Shown: positions 48,101 to 58,011 of the stretch, piece by piece
Numbering within the stretch: position 1 is the first letter of the stretch
How the letters are laid out: each line of letters opens with the position of its first letter
Origin: Amia ocellicauda
Lineage: Eukaryota > Chordata > Actinopteri > Amiiformes > Amiidae
Assembly: GCF_036373705.1 (NCBI RefSeq)
Contig: NC_089850.1
Location: 20,939,256 to 21,003,255 of the forward strand
Length of the DNA stretch: 64,000 nt
Direction: 5' to 3'
The notes under the pieces: model-generated
The model's database searches: none
What the model was told of the DNA's origin: nothing
The model's input: the letters and a program-made list of their open reading frames with translations, nothing else
Made by a program: the position numbers and the translations under genes

Positions 48101-50394
48101 TGCAAAGTGCTTCTGGAATCACGTTTATAGGGGGTCCCTTCCTTTTCCCACAGGAAGTTGGAGGCTCCACTCCCCCTTTTCAGAGGCGTATCCAGGAAGC
48201 TGTTTGACTGGCGGCTTGGTGTCTGGTCCTGCTGCCATGGAAATATTGAGGACTGTGTCTGATGCCGGGCGATTTCCTTGTGACTCACGGAGGACTGGTT
48301 CAGTAGCTGTTTACATACACACAAAGACAAAATGAAAACAAGAGAAGCATCATTAACCCTCTAATTACACATGAGAAGAGTATGGTTACACTATTGATTA
48401 AACAGTGAAGTTAAAAGCAAAAAACGATATTTAAAAGGACAAATGAATGAATGCTAAAGCTTATTAAGAGAAATTCATATTATATATTGATACATACACA
48501 CACTTTCATAACAGAACATTGGGTTCTGAGGTAAGCATTTCTCTTTAAAATCCCTTCAGTTGTTATTGAGAAAAAAAAAAAAAAAAAAAGGGTTATTTTC
48601 CTAAATATGCTGAGCCTATGCCATAGGCTCTCCCCGCTCCTCAGAACAGCAGCACTGCAGCTTACTTTGACTTGTATGACCTTCAGCTCTGTTTCCAGTC
48701 TCTGCCTCTCCTCAACTTCTTTGTTGTATCTTTCTTGGAGATCTTCCAGTTTGGAATCTAAAAAAACAAATTCAATTAATACTGTTTATTTGGTTTAGTA
48801 TTTTACATTTCATAAAATAAAAGCAATTCAATTTTTAATACTTGTGATTAAAATCATTAAAATATCAGTCCTTAAAATCACTTAAAAAAATTTAAAATCT
48901 TTGTGATTTTAACAAGAACAAAAACAATTAACTTTAAAATAAACGTGCCCAAAACAACAATACAAACGTGATAAAAGCAAAAACTGCCCACCAACAAAAA
49001 GGTCAAATACATTGAAAATAACTGAAAATGCATTAAACAAAATAAAGAAACAATTAAAAAGGAAAAAATAAAACAAATTCAATTAATAGTCAATGCATTT
49101 TGAGGCTATCTGGTGTAAAACCTGCAAAAACTAAAAGTTCAACAAGCTGGTGAAGCCAAGAGGGCTAAGCGCACCATGGGTCCTCTGGCTGGGAGTGGCA
49201 GGAGCAGTGAAGCTCTTCTGAGGCGTCCCGTACAGCTGCACCTCTCCTGCGTGAGCCTGCTTGCTTCTGTCCAGCTCAGACTTGTACCTGCAGGACACAA
49301 ACACACACGTAAGGGGGATTGACACTCGAGATGCCAATGCACACACTTTAAAGTCATACAGTGCTTCGGTTATGCAAAGTGTGTGAAATGCATTGTGATA
49401 TTCTGGAATGTGTTTGCAGTTCAGTCTATCAGGTGCCTCCGGCGGCCAGATCTGCTGTATCAAGCCAGCATGGCAACAGCATAGCCTGAGCATTGCCACC
49501 AGCCCCTGTTCTTCTGTCACTCAAACTGTTCAAGTTCAAATAGTCTGCAGAACCCAGTGTCTGGCCATAGCTGGATAAAGACAGAGCTGAACTGAGGGAT
49601 TGGGATATCCAAGCTACAGGACACTTTTTTTAGCAGGGTGCATTAACTACAAGTCATGCGATAGTTCAAAATATACATTACAAACTAAGAATGTTGTGTA
49701 CCAATCAGTTTGTAAACTCAGTGGATGGAACACAGTTGTAACAAACCTCTTAATGTCTTGCTCCAGCTTCTCCACCTGCTTCTTGCTGGAGGTGAGCTGC
49801 CCCTCCAGGTAGTTCACCTGCTGCTCTTTGATCTGCAACTCGTGGGAAACCTTCTGCCTGAGCTTCTCCAGGCTGTCGCACGACTCCACCAGAGACTGGT
49901 TCTCTCGCTTCAGCACCACCGCCTCGTTCTTCTCCATCTCCACCTGTCCATAGCAAGACCAATGAAATCAGTTAGCATGGTTGTTTTGGTAATAGTCTTC
50001 ATGCTTTCAAAGATAGGTTGGTTTTGGAAAGGAGGAGTATACTGAGAAACCAAAAACCATACAACAAAACCCACGTGGCTCTCCAGGGCCTAGAGAGAGG
50101 TGCAGTTATAGGGACATGGGGGCAAAATAACTCATGTCATTCCCAAAAGTGGGGAATATACTCTCATGTATTTTTTTTTTAAATCTCAGCTCCATAGTGT
50201 TTACAAAGAGACAGAGTGGGAGACACACACACCTTCTGTTTTTGCTTCTGGAAGGCAGCCTCCAGGGACTCGAGCTGGAATTGTTTCTGTTGCCGTTCCT
50301 TCTTCAGCTTGTCCAGTTGGCCCTCAATCTCCTGGATTTTCTGAAGGGCTTTACCAGGTAGCCCATCTTTCCATTCCTCCACTGCCCAGCTCAT
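31562..50394 (-). CDS. cenpf: cenpf, complete coding region (centromere protein F)
   Basis: CENP-F is a very long coiled-coil protein that builds up in G2, coats the nuclear envelope and outer kinetochore in mitosis, and binds microtubules, NDE1/LIS1 and Miro. Coding exons on the minus strand: 50394-50233, 49943-49747, 49287-49175, 48757-48666, 48306-48048, 47626-47424, 47022-46897, 46471-46343, 45855-45733, 45302-45167, 44504-40876, 40386-38200, 36173-36039, 35762-35631, 35426-35265, 34958-34781, 34508-34050, 32574-32411, 31771-31562. They sum to 8,796 nt, or 2,931 residues plus TGA. All phases agree and all introns are GT/AG. The ATG is chosen because MSWAVEEWKDGLP matches the human start. 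The protein ends in CQVQ, a farnesylation box (human CKVQ). Only the 49175 donor (GTGCGC) is weak; homology and phase support it. Confidence 0.97.
34001..34040. repeat. CCCA/CCAT-rich simple repeat in a cenpf intron
   Basis: Four-base units ACCC and ATCC run to within 10 bp of the donor at 34049. Confidence 0.85.
36305..37880. mobile_element. PIF/Harbinger relic with both genes, in a cenpf intron
   Basis: The plus strand at 36530-36646 reads SLTEQELLMESFEEYRDNFT and TASLTAKSREEA, the Myb/SANT-like partner protein of Harbinger transposons. The minus strand at 37396-37325 reads EIPNVIGAVGCSPIPIKAP, the transposase block normally IPNVIGAIDCTHIAIKAP. Here the catalytic Asp is Gly. Ends near 36311 and 37870 share TTCCTCAnAC in inverted orientation. 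It is degenerate. Exact borders are uncertain. Confidence 0.7.
38200..40386 (-). CDS. cenpf: cenpf giant exon 2 (single copy of the ~177-residue repeat)
   Basis: This 2,187-nt exon encodes 729 residues and is phase 0 at both ends. It contains LRTGIEKLSVRIKADEKK near 39085-39142, the start motif of a repeat that human CENP-F carries twice in tandem (LRRGIEKL... and LRNSIEKL...). Only one such start is found here. The C-terminal half contains regions that in human recruit NDE1 and target the kinetochore; I infer the same role but cannot place the residues. Confidence 0.95.
40692..40815. repeat. Half copy of a palindromic MITE in a cenpf intron
   Basis: AGTTCTCAGCCCTGCTCCAG, GCTGAGCTC and ATTGATTAATTGGCC resemble the left half of the 60471 element. 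No matching right half is found before the exon at 40876. Confidence 0.5.
40876..44504 (-). CDS. cenpf: cenpf giant exon 1 (central coiled coil)
   Basis: A single 3,629-nt exon encodes about 1,209 residues of almost continuous coiled coil, rich in Glu, Gln, Leu and Ser. It starts by completing an Ala codon (AKYQAQNEELKSL) and ends at LDLSSRSLLCSESENSFLQ; the LDLSSRSLL string is identical in human. There is no stop or frameshift across the exon. This equals the first of the two giant exons typical of vertebrate CENPF. Confidence 0.96.
45167..50394 (-). CDS. cenpf: cenpf N-terminal exons (ten coding exons)
   Basis: These ten exons encode about 513 residues. The first 54 (ALQKIQEIEGQLDKLKK and following) form the N-terminal microtubule-binding coiled coil known in human CENP-F. 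Exon three contains the YGTPQKSFTAPATPSQ stretch, equivalent to human CNTPQKIFTTPLTPSQ, with Thr-Pro sites suited to CDK phosphorylation. Exon five carries KEIARHQTQSSIFPWQQ (human RDIARHQASSSVFSWQQ). The rest is heptad-rich coiled coil. Introns are mostly 0.3-1 kb; the one at 48667-49174 is strongly A-rich on the plus strand. Confidence 0.95.
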
Positions 50395-50519
50395 CTTGAT
50401 GGATTTATTGTCACTTCTGTTTTGTTACTCCCTCAAAATCAGATCTACAAGACCTGAAGTCAAGACCAAAACAAGTAGTACAATAAATAACATGTGGTTA
50501 GCCAAGGCATACAAAAATA

Positions 50520-52110
50520 TTAATAACTTTATTTATATGGCGCTAATCAAGCACAAAGCGTTGCACAATCAATACAAATAAGTTAAAACAAGGATATACA
50601 AAGAAATAAAAAGAGGACAAGATGCAGTCAGAAAGTACATAAAAAAATGTAAACAAAGCTAATGAAAACAGTGAAGAACAAATGCAGTAGATAAATAAAA
50701 ATTACAATAAAACCATCTTTAAAAATTGTTATAAATGTTACATACATTTGGAAATGCAAGTGTATAAAAATGAGTTTCGAGATGTGATTTAAAAATATAG
50801 GTCAACTCAGAGGATCTAACTTTAAAAGGCAGGCTGTTCCAGTCTAGAGGCCGTTACGGCAAAAGCACGATTTCAACCTAGACTTTGGAAGGTCTATAAA
50901 TCCCTGGTCTGAGGATCTCGTAGAGACTTAGCATCTTGGGAATGAAGGAAGGCACCAGATCACGCAATGCTTTAGTGATTTGTACAATTTTTAAATAAAT
51001 TCTAAAATGTACTAGCACCAGTGTAGAGAGGCTTGTACTGCGGTAATGTGTGCAGAGGGTTTGATCCTAGTCCGTAATCTATCAGCAGAATTTTGAACTA
51101 TCTGGAGCCGGGCCAATGTATGGTGATTTAGGCCTGAAAATAAGGCATTACAGTAAGCGAGACGTGAAGAAATAAGAATCATTTTCTCTGTGTCCCTTAA
51201 AGATGAATCAGATCTAACTTTAGCAATGTTTCCAAGTTGATAAAAACATGACTGAAATAGTTTTATTATATGATTTTCAAAGTTCAAGTTGGAGAAAAAG
51301 ATCACTGCTAGATTTCTGCAAACTGGTTTAGATCTGGTTGGATCTTCTAAGGGCCGATAAGAACTTCTGTTTCGTCCGAGTTCAGCTGAAGAAAATTATA
51401 GGACATCCCGTTTTTGATATCTACAAGATAAAGCTGAGCATCGTCTATCTAATAATGAAAATAAATATTATGCTGATGAATGATATGACCCAATGGTACC
51501 ATGTATAGTGAGAACAACATAGGCTCCAGTATCAAGCCTTGAGACGCACCAAACGCAAGAATGGCTGTGGACGATACATGACATGACAGATAAGATGAGA
51601 AACAATGCAGTGTAATCCCAGAGATCCCTACCCAGTGTCTAAGTCTATCAATTAGGATGGAATCAAGCAACACCAGAAAAGAACAACCTCCAGCATCCGC
51701 ACCCATCAGGCAGTCATTTGTATCATTAGTCATGATGCTGTTCAAAACCTGATGGAAATGTTTCAAGAATGTTATTGTTCTCTACTACCAACAGGAACTG
51801 TTTTGATACCACTTTTTCAAAGATATTAGAGATGAAGGGGAGCTTTGAGATAAACAACTGTAGACCTAAGACAGCAAGCTCCAAGGAGGGTTTTTTTTTT
51901 TTGTAAAGGCTGAACACTAGTGGTCTTAAAGTAATCAGGGACACATCCAGTGCAAAGAGAGCTAATCCAGGACCAATGGACTCAACTTCTGTAAGGAGTC
52001 TAGTGGGTGTAATATAGGGGACTAGAGGACGGTTTCATATGATGCATATGATGTCTAAGAGCTCCTGCATAGAAATTGGCATAAAGCAATTTAGTGGAAT
52101 TAGACGAAAG
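50520..52110 (-). mobile_element. L2-clade LINE remnant in cenpf intron 1
   Basis: On the minus strand, broken frames read ELAVLGLQLFISKLPFISNI, IFEKVVSKQFLLVVENNN, ADAGGCSFLVLLDSILIDRL, WVGISGITLHCFSSYLS and GASQGLILEPMLFSLYMVPL. These are the typical order of an L2 reverse transcriptase (LPFLSKILEKVV, LLVLLDLSAAFD, GVPQGSILGPLLFSLY). Several stops and shifts make it a fossil. The 3' tail is at 50520. It has the same orientation as cenpf transcription. Confidence 0.85.
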
Positions 52111-52732
52111 CAAATTGGATTTCACACATTGTGGCGTAATGAGGTGTCTGTGCAGGGTTGATTGTAGGCGTGTGTAACGTGCTCGGTGTCAATCAGCTGG
52201 ACTATCTACTCCGTCTCTACACCACACTTGCTCACAATCAGATGTAATGCAGCTTCAGGCAGAACTGGGTTGATGGAATATCACAGGGACACAGCGTGTG
52301 AATTACAGATGTGAAGTGCCACAGTGTGAACAGATGTTTTAGTACTCCCATAACAGACAATACAGAGAAAACAAACTGCTAGATCTACACTAGAAATATT
52401 CCGTCCGTCTGCGACCGTGTGCTTGTGGTGTAACAGCTCCATTGCGTCGTTAGAAGCAAAGCCCCAGAAACACGTTCTGCCTGATCGTACATCTTACACT
52501 AAAAATAGCAGAACCGGTTTTCGATGTCAATTAAATCGTACAGTAGTCATGTATCTAACATCCAAAACTTAACAAAAGTCGGTAATAATGTAAAAGTATA
52601 CCCCCTGTCAATTACATACGAATCTGCAAGATAATAACTTTAAAAAACAAAGCTAGCGCACTTTAACAATAACCTACTACCTTCCGACCCTGACCGTGCA
52701 GTGGTAATTATTAATTTATCATTTCCACTCAC

Positions 52733-52800
52733 CTGACAATATTATTTTTTTAATTGACGGGAGACATAACACTCGGTGACTCCATTCGTCTTCGAATAAC
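52733..52800 (-). other. cenpf: cenpf 5' non-coding exon 1 (3' boundary firm, start approximate)
   Basis: A consensus donor CAG/GTGAGT (exon end 52733) lies just downstream of the promoter motifs. A matching acceptor, AAAACAG at 50417-50419, lies 22 nt upstream of the start codon. The exon has no ATG in frame with CENP-F. The upstream limit is a guess from the motif position. Intron 1 (50417-52732) contains an L2 LINE. Confidence 0.6.
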
Positions 52801-52806
52801 AATAAT

Positions 52807-52986
52807 TTCAAATTTCACCGCTGACTGACGTATACGGGCAACTAGACTCCTGATTGGACAATATTTAGTCAAAGGGCCTCTCTCATAGGCCAGTTTGTGT
52901 GACACAGTAAGCTTTGTTCTCTGATTGGGCAGCTAGCGTTTGAATAGGATCCCGCCTACAGCTCGCAGGAAGCTAATGCTGATTGG
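52807..52986 (-). promoter_or_regulatory. cenpf promoter: three CCAAT boxes and a CHR-like element
   Basis: Read on the minus strand, CCAATCA occurs three times, with its CCAAT core at 52986-52982, 52928-52924 and 52857-52853. It is followed by TTTGAA at 52812-52807, preceded five bases earlier by GCGG. Multiple NF-Y boxes upstream of a CDE/CHR pair near the start site is the known layout of G2/M genes bound by DREAM and B-MYB-MuvB. That layout fits CENP-F, which peaks in G2/M. A further TTTGAA at 52939-52944 is on the plus strand. Function is inferred. Confidence 0.65.
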
Positions 52987-53059
52987 TTTATACAGTCCCG
53001 TGACGTAACTCTGGTAGTTGCTTTATTCTCTGACTCGGTTCCGCTGTGCCGGTTCAGTC

Positions 53060-55030
53060 CGGGAATCCAGTCCGGAGATTCTTTCCCTTGATCCACTGGA
53101 CGGGAGTCACGCCAACAATGCGAGTATTGTGCTTACGGGTTGTGTCAAACAGTCCGTTTCATTGGGTTTAGCTCATTTCGAAAGTGTGGTTGCATAGGAA
53201 GCCCTAAACCCATGAAGTGTGCACTAGCATGCAGAAATACCCCTGACTGAACATATGAAGCATGCGCAGCTGATCCATGTACTATAGTCACACCACACTG
53301 CACTGCAGTCAAGGGTCTGTCTAATCTATCTGATACAAGGATCTGAGCAGCGAACTACACTGCGTTATAATTGTCTACTCTATATTAAGTACAATACAAC
53401 ACAGGTACAGTGCCGTGGGTCGTGTATCGGAGTGCAGTACAGCGTGAGGTTACTCTTTTACAAAACATTATACACAATATATGTCGATGGGATTCTATAT
53501 GCAATGCATACTAGTCGATTAATGACTTCTATATGTAATTAATTATGACATATAACAAGAATTTCCTCAGTACTTGCAACAACTAGCTATGCAATGATAT
53601 GGCTGTATTTTGGCTGTCCCTTGTGACACTTTTGCCCCGTTTCCACTGGCTAAGCGTCCGGACGCGCCGTGTTTTGTGGCCGGTGTGCTGCGCTACACGG
53701 GCACAAAGCCCCGACTCATCTGTCATGGCCAGTGTCGCTGATGCCCTGAATCAGTCATGTTCATATACACGCATGTCCAAAACGAGCTCTCTTCAGTTTA
53801 TGTGCGGGTCATCACTGTATCAGCTCACTCTGAGCTCAAAGCAGCAAGAGGAAATGTCACAGCCTCCCTATAGCGCACTGGACTACTGATCACAGGCAGC
53901 TGCATTAACCACGCTATCTGAACCAGCTATTCTAGTGAATTACTCACATATTCAAACACAATATGTAATTATTGTTGTTAATAGTTGTATTAAATGCTTT
54001 CTGTGGCACTTATAATATGCAACTTTGTTACATTTTACATTTTGGTGTTTTCATGTGCCAACATGCAATTTCTGATTGATTGGTACAGCTATTCTGGACA
54101 GACACTTGGCGTTTTATAACTATAACCTGCATTCTTTCAAATGTATAATTAATGAATAACACAGATATTCAAACACAATATGTAATTATTAATAGTTAAC
54201 ATTAATAGAAAACATGCTTTCTATGGCACTTATGAGCGGCTATTTGTTGCACTTCTCTCTTCTACTTCAAATGTATTCTTGTCAATGTTGCTTAGGAAAA
54301 TGCTTTCTGTTCAACATGTATTTGCTGTAGTTCTCTCTTTTGCTTTATGTAATAATACATTGTGTGTTATTTTAATGTGCCAACAATGCATTGATTGGTA
54401 TCGGTAGGCCTTCTTGAATGATTTCAAATAATAAATCCGCAAGCAGCCTAAATGCGGGGGAGTTTTCTTCCGTGAGAGCAGGGGGGATTCCCATTTGCGG
54501 GCCCCCCCTCAGCCCGGGGCCCCAGGCAATTGCCTGGGATGCCTACCCCCTTGCGACGCCCCTGCTATCGTATATATTTACTGGTGACATTTGTGAAAAG
54601 CACTCCATCACAGCTCATTGCTCTTGCTGGGCTGAAGTGAATGCTGGTCGCCTCCTGGTGGTGATTTTGTTGTATTATTTTTGTTAGCTGAGCAGGAAAT
54701 AAACTTTTCTGCTTATTCTCATTTGTTCAAGAAGGAGTTGCACTGGGGAACCTGGCTCAACCTACAACAGTTTATTTGGTGAAATTCCCAAGGTGTTGTA
54801 GTCTCACAATCAAACAGAATTTAGTTCTGTACTAGTCACAGCTGGCCCATCACTACAACTTTCTGTCCACTACAACACTTTTTCTAGGACCCTATGACAT
54901 TTTTTGGTCATGTATGACATTTTTTTTCTGTCCAGTACCATACTGTGTCTGTCGTTTGTGATGTAAAAGTTTTATCATTAGTTTTTAGGGATATTTCCAC
55001 TGTCTGAGGGATTATGATCAGTTACAATTA
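53060..55030. other. Intergenic region upstream of cenpf
   Basis: It holds a CCCGTTTCCACTGGC-type GC-rich patch at 53635-53720, the palindromic patch at 54.5 kb and otherwise AT-rich DNA. A CRE-like TGACGTAA lies at 53001-53008. The open frame at 53599-53889 has no recognised motif. Confidence 0.45.
54521..54538. repeat. 18-bp perfect palindrome
   Basis: CCCAGGCAATTGCCTGGG is its own reverse complement and sits in a GC-rich patch (54490-54565) within AT-rich intergenic DNA. It may be the end of a dispersed repeat. Confidence 0.6.
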
Positions 55031-55927
55031 CACCGATCAGCCATAACATTATGACCACCTGCCTAATATTGTGTAGGTCCCCCTTTTGCCACCAAAACAG
55101 CCCTGACCCGTCAAGGCATGGACTCCACTAGACCTCTGAAGGTGTGCTGTGGTATTTGGCACCAAGACGTCAGCAGCAGATCCTTTAAGTCCTGTAAGTT
55201 GCGAGGTGGAGCCTCCACGGATCGGACTTGTTTGTCCAGCACATCCCACAGATGCTCGATTGGATTGAGATCTGGGGAATTTGGAGGCCAAGTCAACACC
55301 TTGAACTCGTGATTCATCAGACCAGGCCACCTTCTTCCATTGCTCCGTGGTCCAGTTCTGATGCTCACGTGCCCATTGTAGGCGCTTTTGGCAGTGGACA
55401 GGGGTCAGCATGGGCACCCTGACTGGTCTGCGGCTACGCAGCCCCATACGCAACAAACTGTGATGCACTGTGTGTCCTGACACCTTTCTATCAGAACCAG
55501 CATGAACTTTTTCAGCAATTTGAGCTACAGTAGCTCGTCTGTTGGATCGGACCACACGGGCCAGCCTTCGCTCCCCACGTGCATCATTGAGCCTTGGCCG
55601 CCCATGACCCTGTCGTCGGTTCACCGCTTTTCCTTCCTTGGACCACTTTCGATAGGTACTGACCACTGCAGACCGGGAACACCCCACAAGAGCTGCAGTT
55701 TTGGAGATGCTCTGACCCAGTCGTCTAGCCATCACAATTTGGCCCTTGTCAAAGTCACTCAGATCCTTACGCTGCCCATTTTTCCTGCTTCTAACACATC
55801 AACTTTGAGGACAAAATGTTCACTTGTTGCCTAATATACCCCCCCCACTGACAGGTGCCATGATAACGAGATTATCAGTGTTATTCACTTCACCTGTCAG
55901 TGGTCATAATGTTATGGCTGATCAGTG
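55031..55927 (-). mobile_element. Internally deleted Tc1 element with both inverted ends (897 bp)
   Basis: The ends are CACCGATCAGCCATAACATT at 55031 and the complement at 55927, with TA on both sides. The minus strand encodes the transposase N-terminus ([19 protein letters not shown], then DNA-binding helices) up to WSDESR. It then joins, out of frame, to [16 protein letters not shown]. The second catalytic Asp is deleted, so the element cannot move by itself but could be moved in trans. Confidence 0.9.
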
Positions 55928-56629
55928 TATACTACTAATACATTTTCTGTGTTTAGGACTTCCAGAGTTAATTTCTGAACTTTTCCTGTCAGTAAATAGT
56001 ACACATTCTCAAGCAGAGAAGGGATAGAGAATGTTCTGCAGGATAGTTTCATGAGATGTTCTAGATCATGTCATGGTTTGCAGAACCCCACAGTGCTAAG
56101 CTCTGTTCACCCCTGTGTCTGCCTTCTAGTACAAAGCTAGTTGAAAAAATAATGTGAATAATATTTGACAATGAGGAAATATTGTTCCAATGTTTTTCTT
56201 GATGCATTGCTGGCAGAGCATTAATTCATCACAATAAAATTCTTGAAAAACTGCAATGACAGGTTCTGTGCCCTTTGCAGGAATTCGACACTGAAGTATG
56301 TAGTGTCCTGTGATTCAGTTATGTCATAGGTGAAGTTATCAAGTTTCTTGAATTACTGGCAAGCAGTTTAAAATAGACCAGGAAGAGTTGCCAAGCAGAC
56401 AATAACATATAATTGTGTTAAATGTAAAAGGGTATAGAGTGTGTAATAATTTCACATTCATTTAGCTTCATTTTAGATTTAAGCTTCAGCCCAACTCATC
56501 TGCTCAACTATTACTTGACAGCCCACACTCCTGGACTCTCTATGTTGTGTGTACAGGGCTGCAGTGACACACGTAAGCTTGAATGATTAAGTCTCACTTA
56601 TGACCCCAGGCACTATATATATTTCAATT

Positions 56630-57290
56630 GTTATTAGTATAGCGCCCTTCACAGGGTAGCAACATAGCACTTTACAGATTAAAAATAAACAAATAAACCA
56701 TTCAGGAGGAGGGAAAAACAAAAACTCAGACAGGCTGTCAAATTGTTATAGGAGAAAATTAATCTCTTGGATTAAGGCGCAGGCCTAATGGTTGCCTCCC
56801 TCCAGGCAGTATAATTATATGTTACAGCAGCAAGAAGATCAGAAAGTTCTTAAGTGGTGCTGCTAGCTGTGGCCCTCTGGGACTGATGGTGGGGAATACT
56901 TGTCAGCCTTCAGGGGTGGGGGTGCATTATCAATCCCGGGCTGGGGTGCCTCATCAGCCTTCTACGGTGGAGAACAAGATGCCTTGTCAGCCACTCAGAG
57001 GGGGGCTATTGCTGGAAGACAAAAAGAGAAATGGTGCCCAGCTGCTGATAGTTAAATGCTGGAGATGACAGAATACATTTTGCATAGCATGTCCATGGCA
57101 CACTGGCGACACTATGAGCTATGATGACTAGAAAAACACAGCTTAAAAAGATAAGCCTTCAGCTGTTATTCAAAGGCTGAGACAGAGGGGGCATCTCTTA
57201 CATAGGCTGCAAGATCATTCCATAGTTTCAGGGCCTTACAACTAAATGCTCTTCCATCTGGGATCACATATTTGGACATAGGCTAAGACA
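56630..57290 (-). repeat. LINE-tail-like dispersed repeat
   Basis: It starts with TATTAGTATAGCGCCCTTCA, a tail type common in fish LINEs, and includes TTCCATAGTTTCAGGGCCTT and ACTAAATGCTCTTCCATCTG. A segment at 56736-56811 (GCCTAATGGTTGCCTCC) recurs at 59384-59458. Confidence 0.6.
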
Positions 57291-58011
57291 TTGCATTTTG
57301 CTTGAGGTTTATCTGTGATTTCATGAAAAGAGCAATATTTTGTGCTTCTGTTAGGACAAAGAAATACGTTGTGGTTTCTAATGGAAAAGGTGAGGATAAA
57401 AGCATTAGAACAAAAGGTTACAAACTACAGGAGGTCATTGAACCCAACAGGTCCGTGTGATAGCTACAATCACTCAGTGTCACAAAAAAAATAAGAACAA
57501 GTGGTCGATTTAGTAATTCCACATTCCACAATGACTGGCATGAAAGTCGGGGACAAAGCAATACTGACATTTGTATGGTTTTTAGCAAAGCATCCTTTCT
57601 ACTGTATCTTTACGTTAATGGTCAAATTTCACCTCAGACCCAGCTAGGCAGATACCTAGTGAGGCAAGTGTTGTGTGTCTTGATTGAATACGGTGGTGTT
57701 TGGTGGGAATACAAATCTTTTCTGGGTAGCTGTTTAGCAGACAAAATTTCCAACCTAATTCACTTGACCTTTCATGAATAAAATCATCTTTCACCAAGCT
57801 CTAGGCATCATTCAGCTGCACAAGGAAATGTGACTGTGCATTTCTTTGGAAGCTCTCTCAGGTTGCAGGGTTTTCAGGTGTGTGTGTGCTGTGAATAGCA
57901 CTGTGTGACTCCACCTGCATTTCTAGAAAAACACTCAAGTCATCCTGCTCGAAGTAGAGACAACAGCTCCTGTCCTGCACGCTGTGACTGTGCTCCTCAT
58001 TGCCCTCCGCC

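Noticed and set aside
49131..49174. Extension of the third cenpf coding exon to the in-frame TAG
   Set aside because: It would truncate CENP-F after about 160 residues. The donor at 49174 restores the correct phase and aligns without a gap to the human protein.
53599..53889. 96-codon open frame upstream of cenpf
   Set aside because: No conserved motif and it lies in a GC-rich patch that resembles a dispersed repeat.
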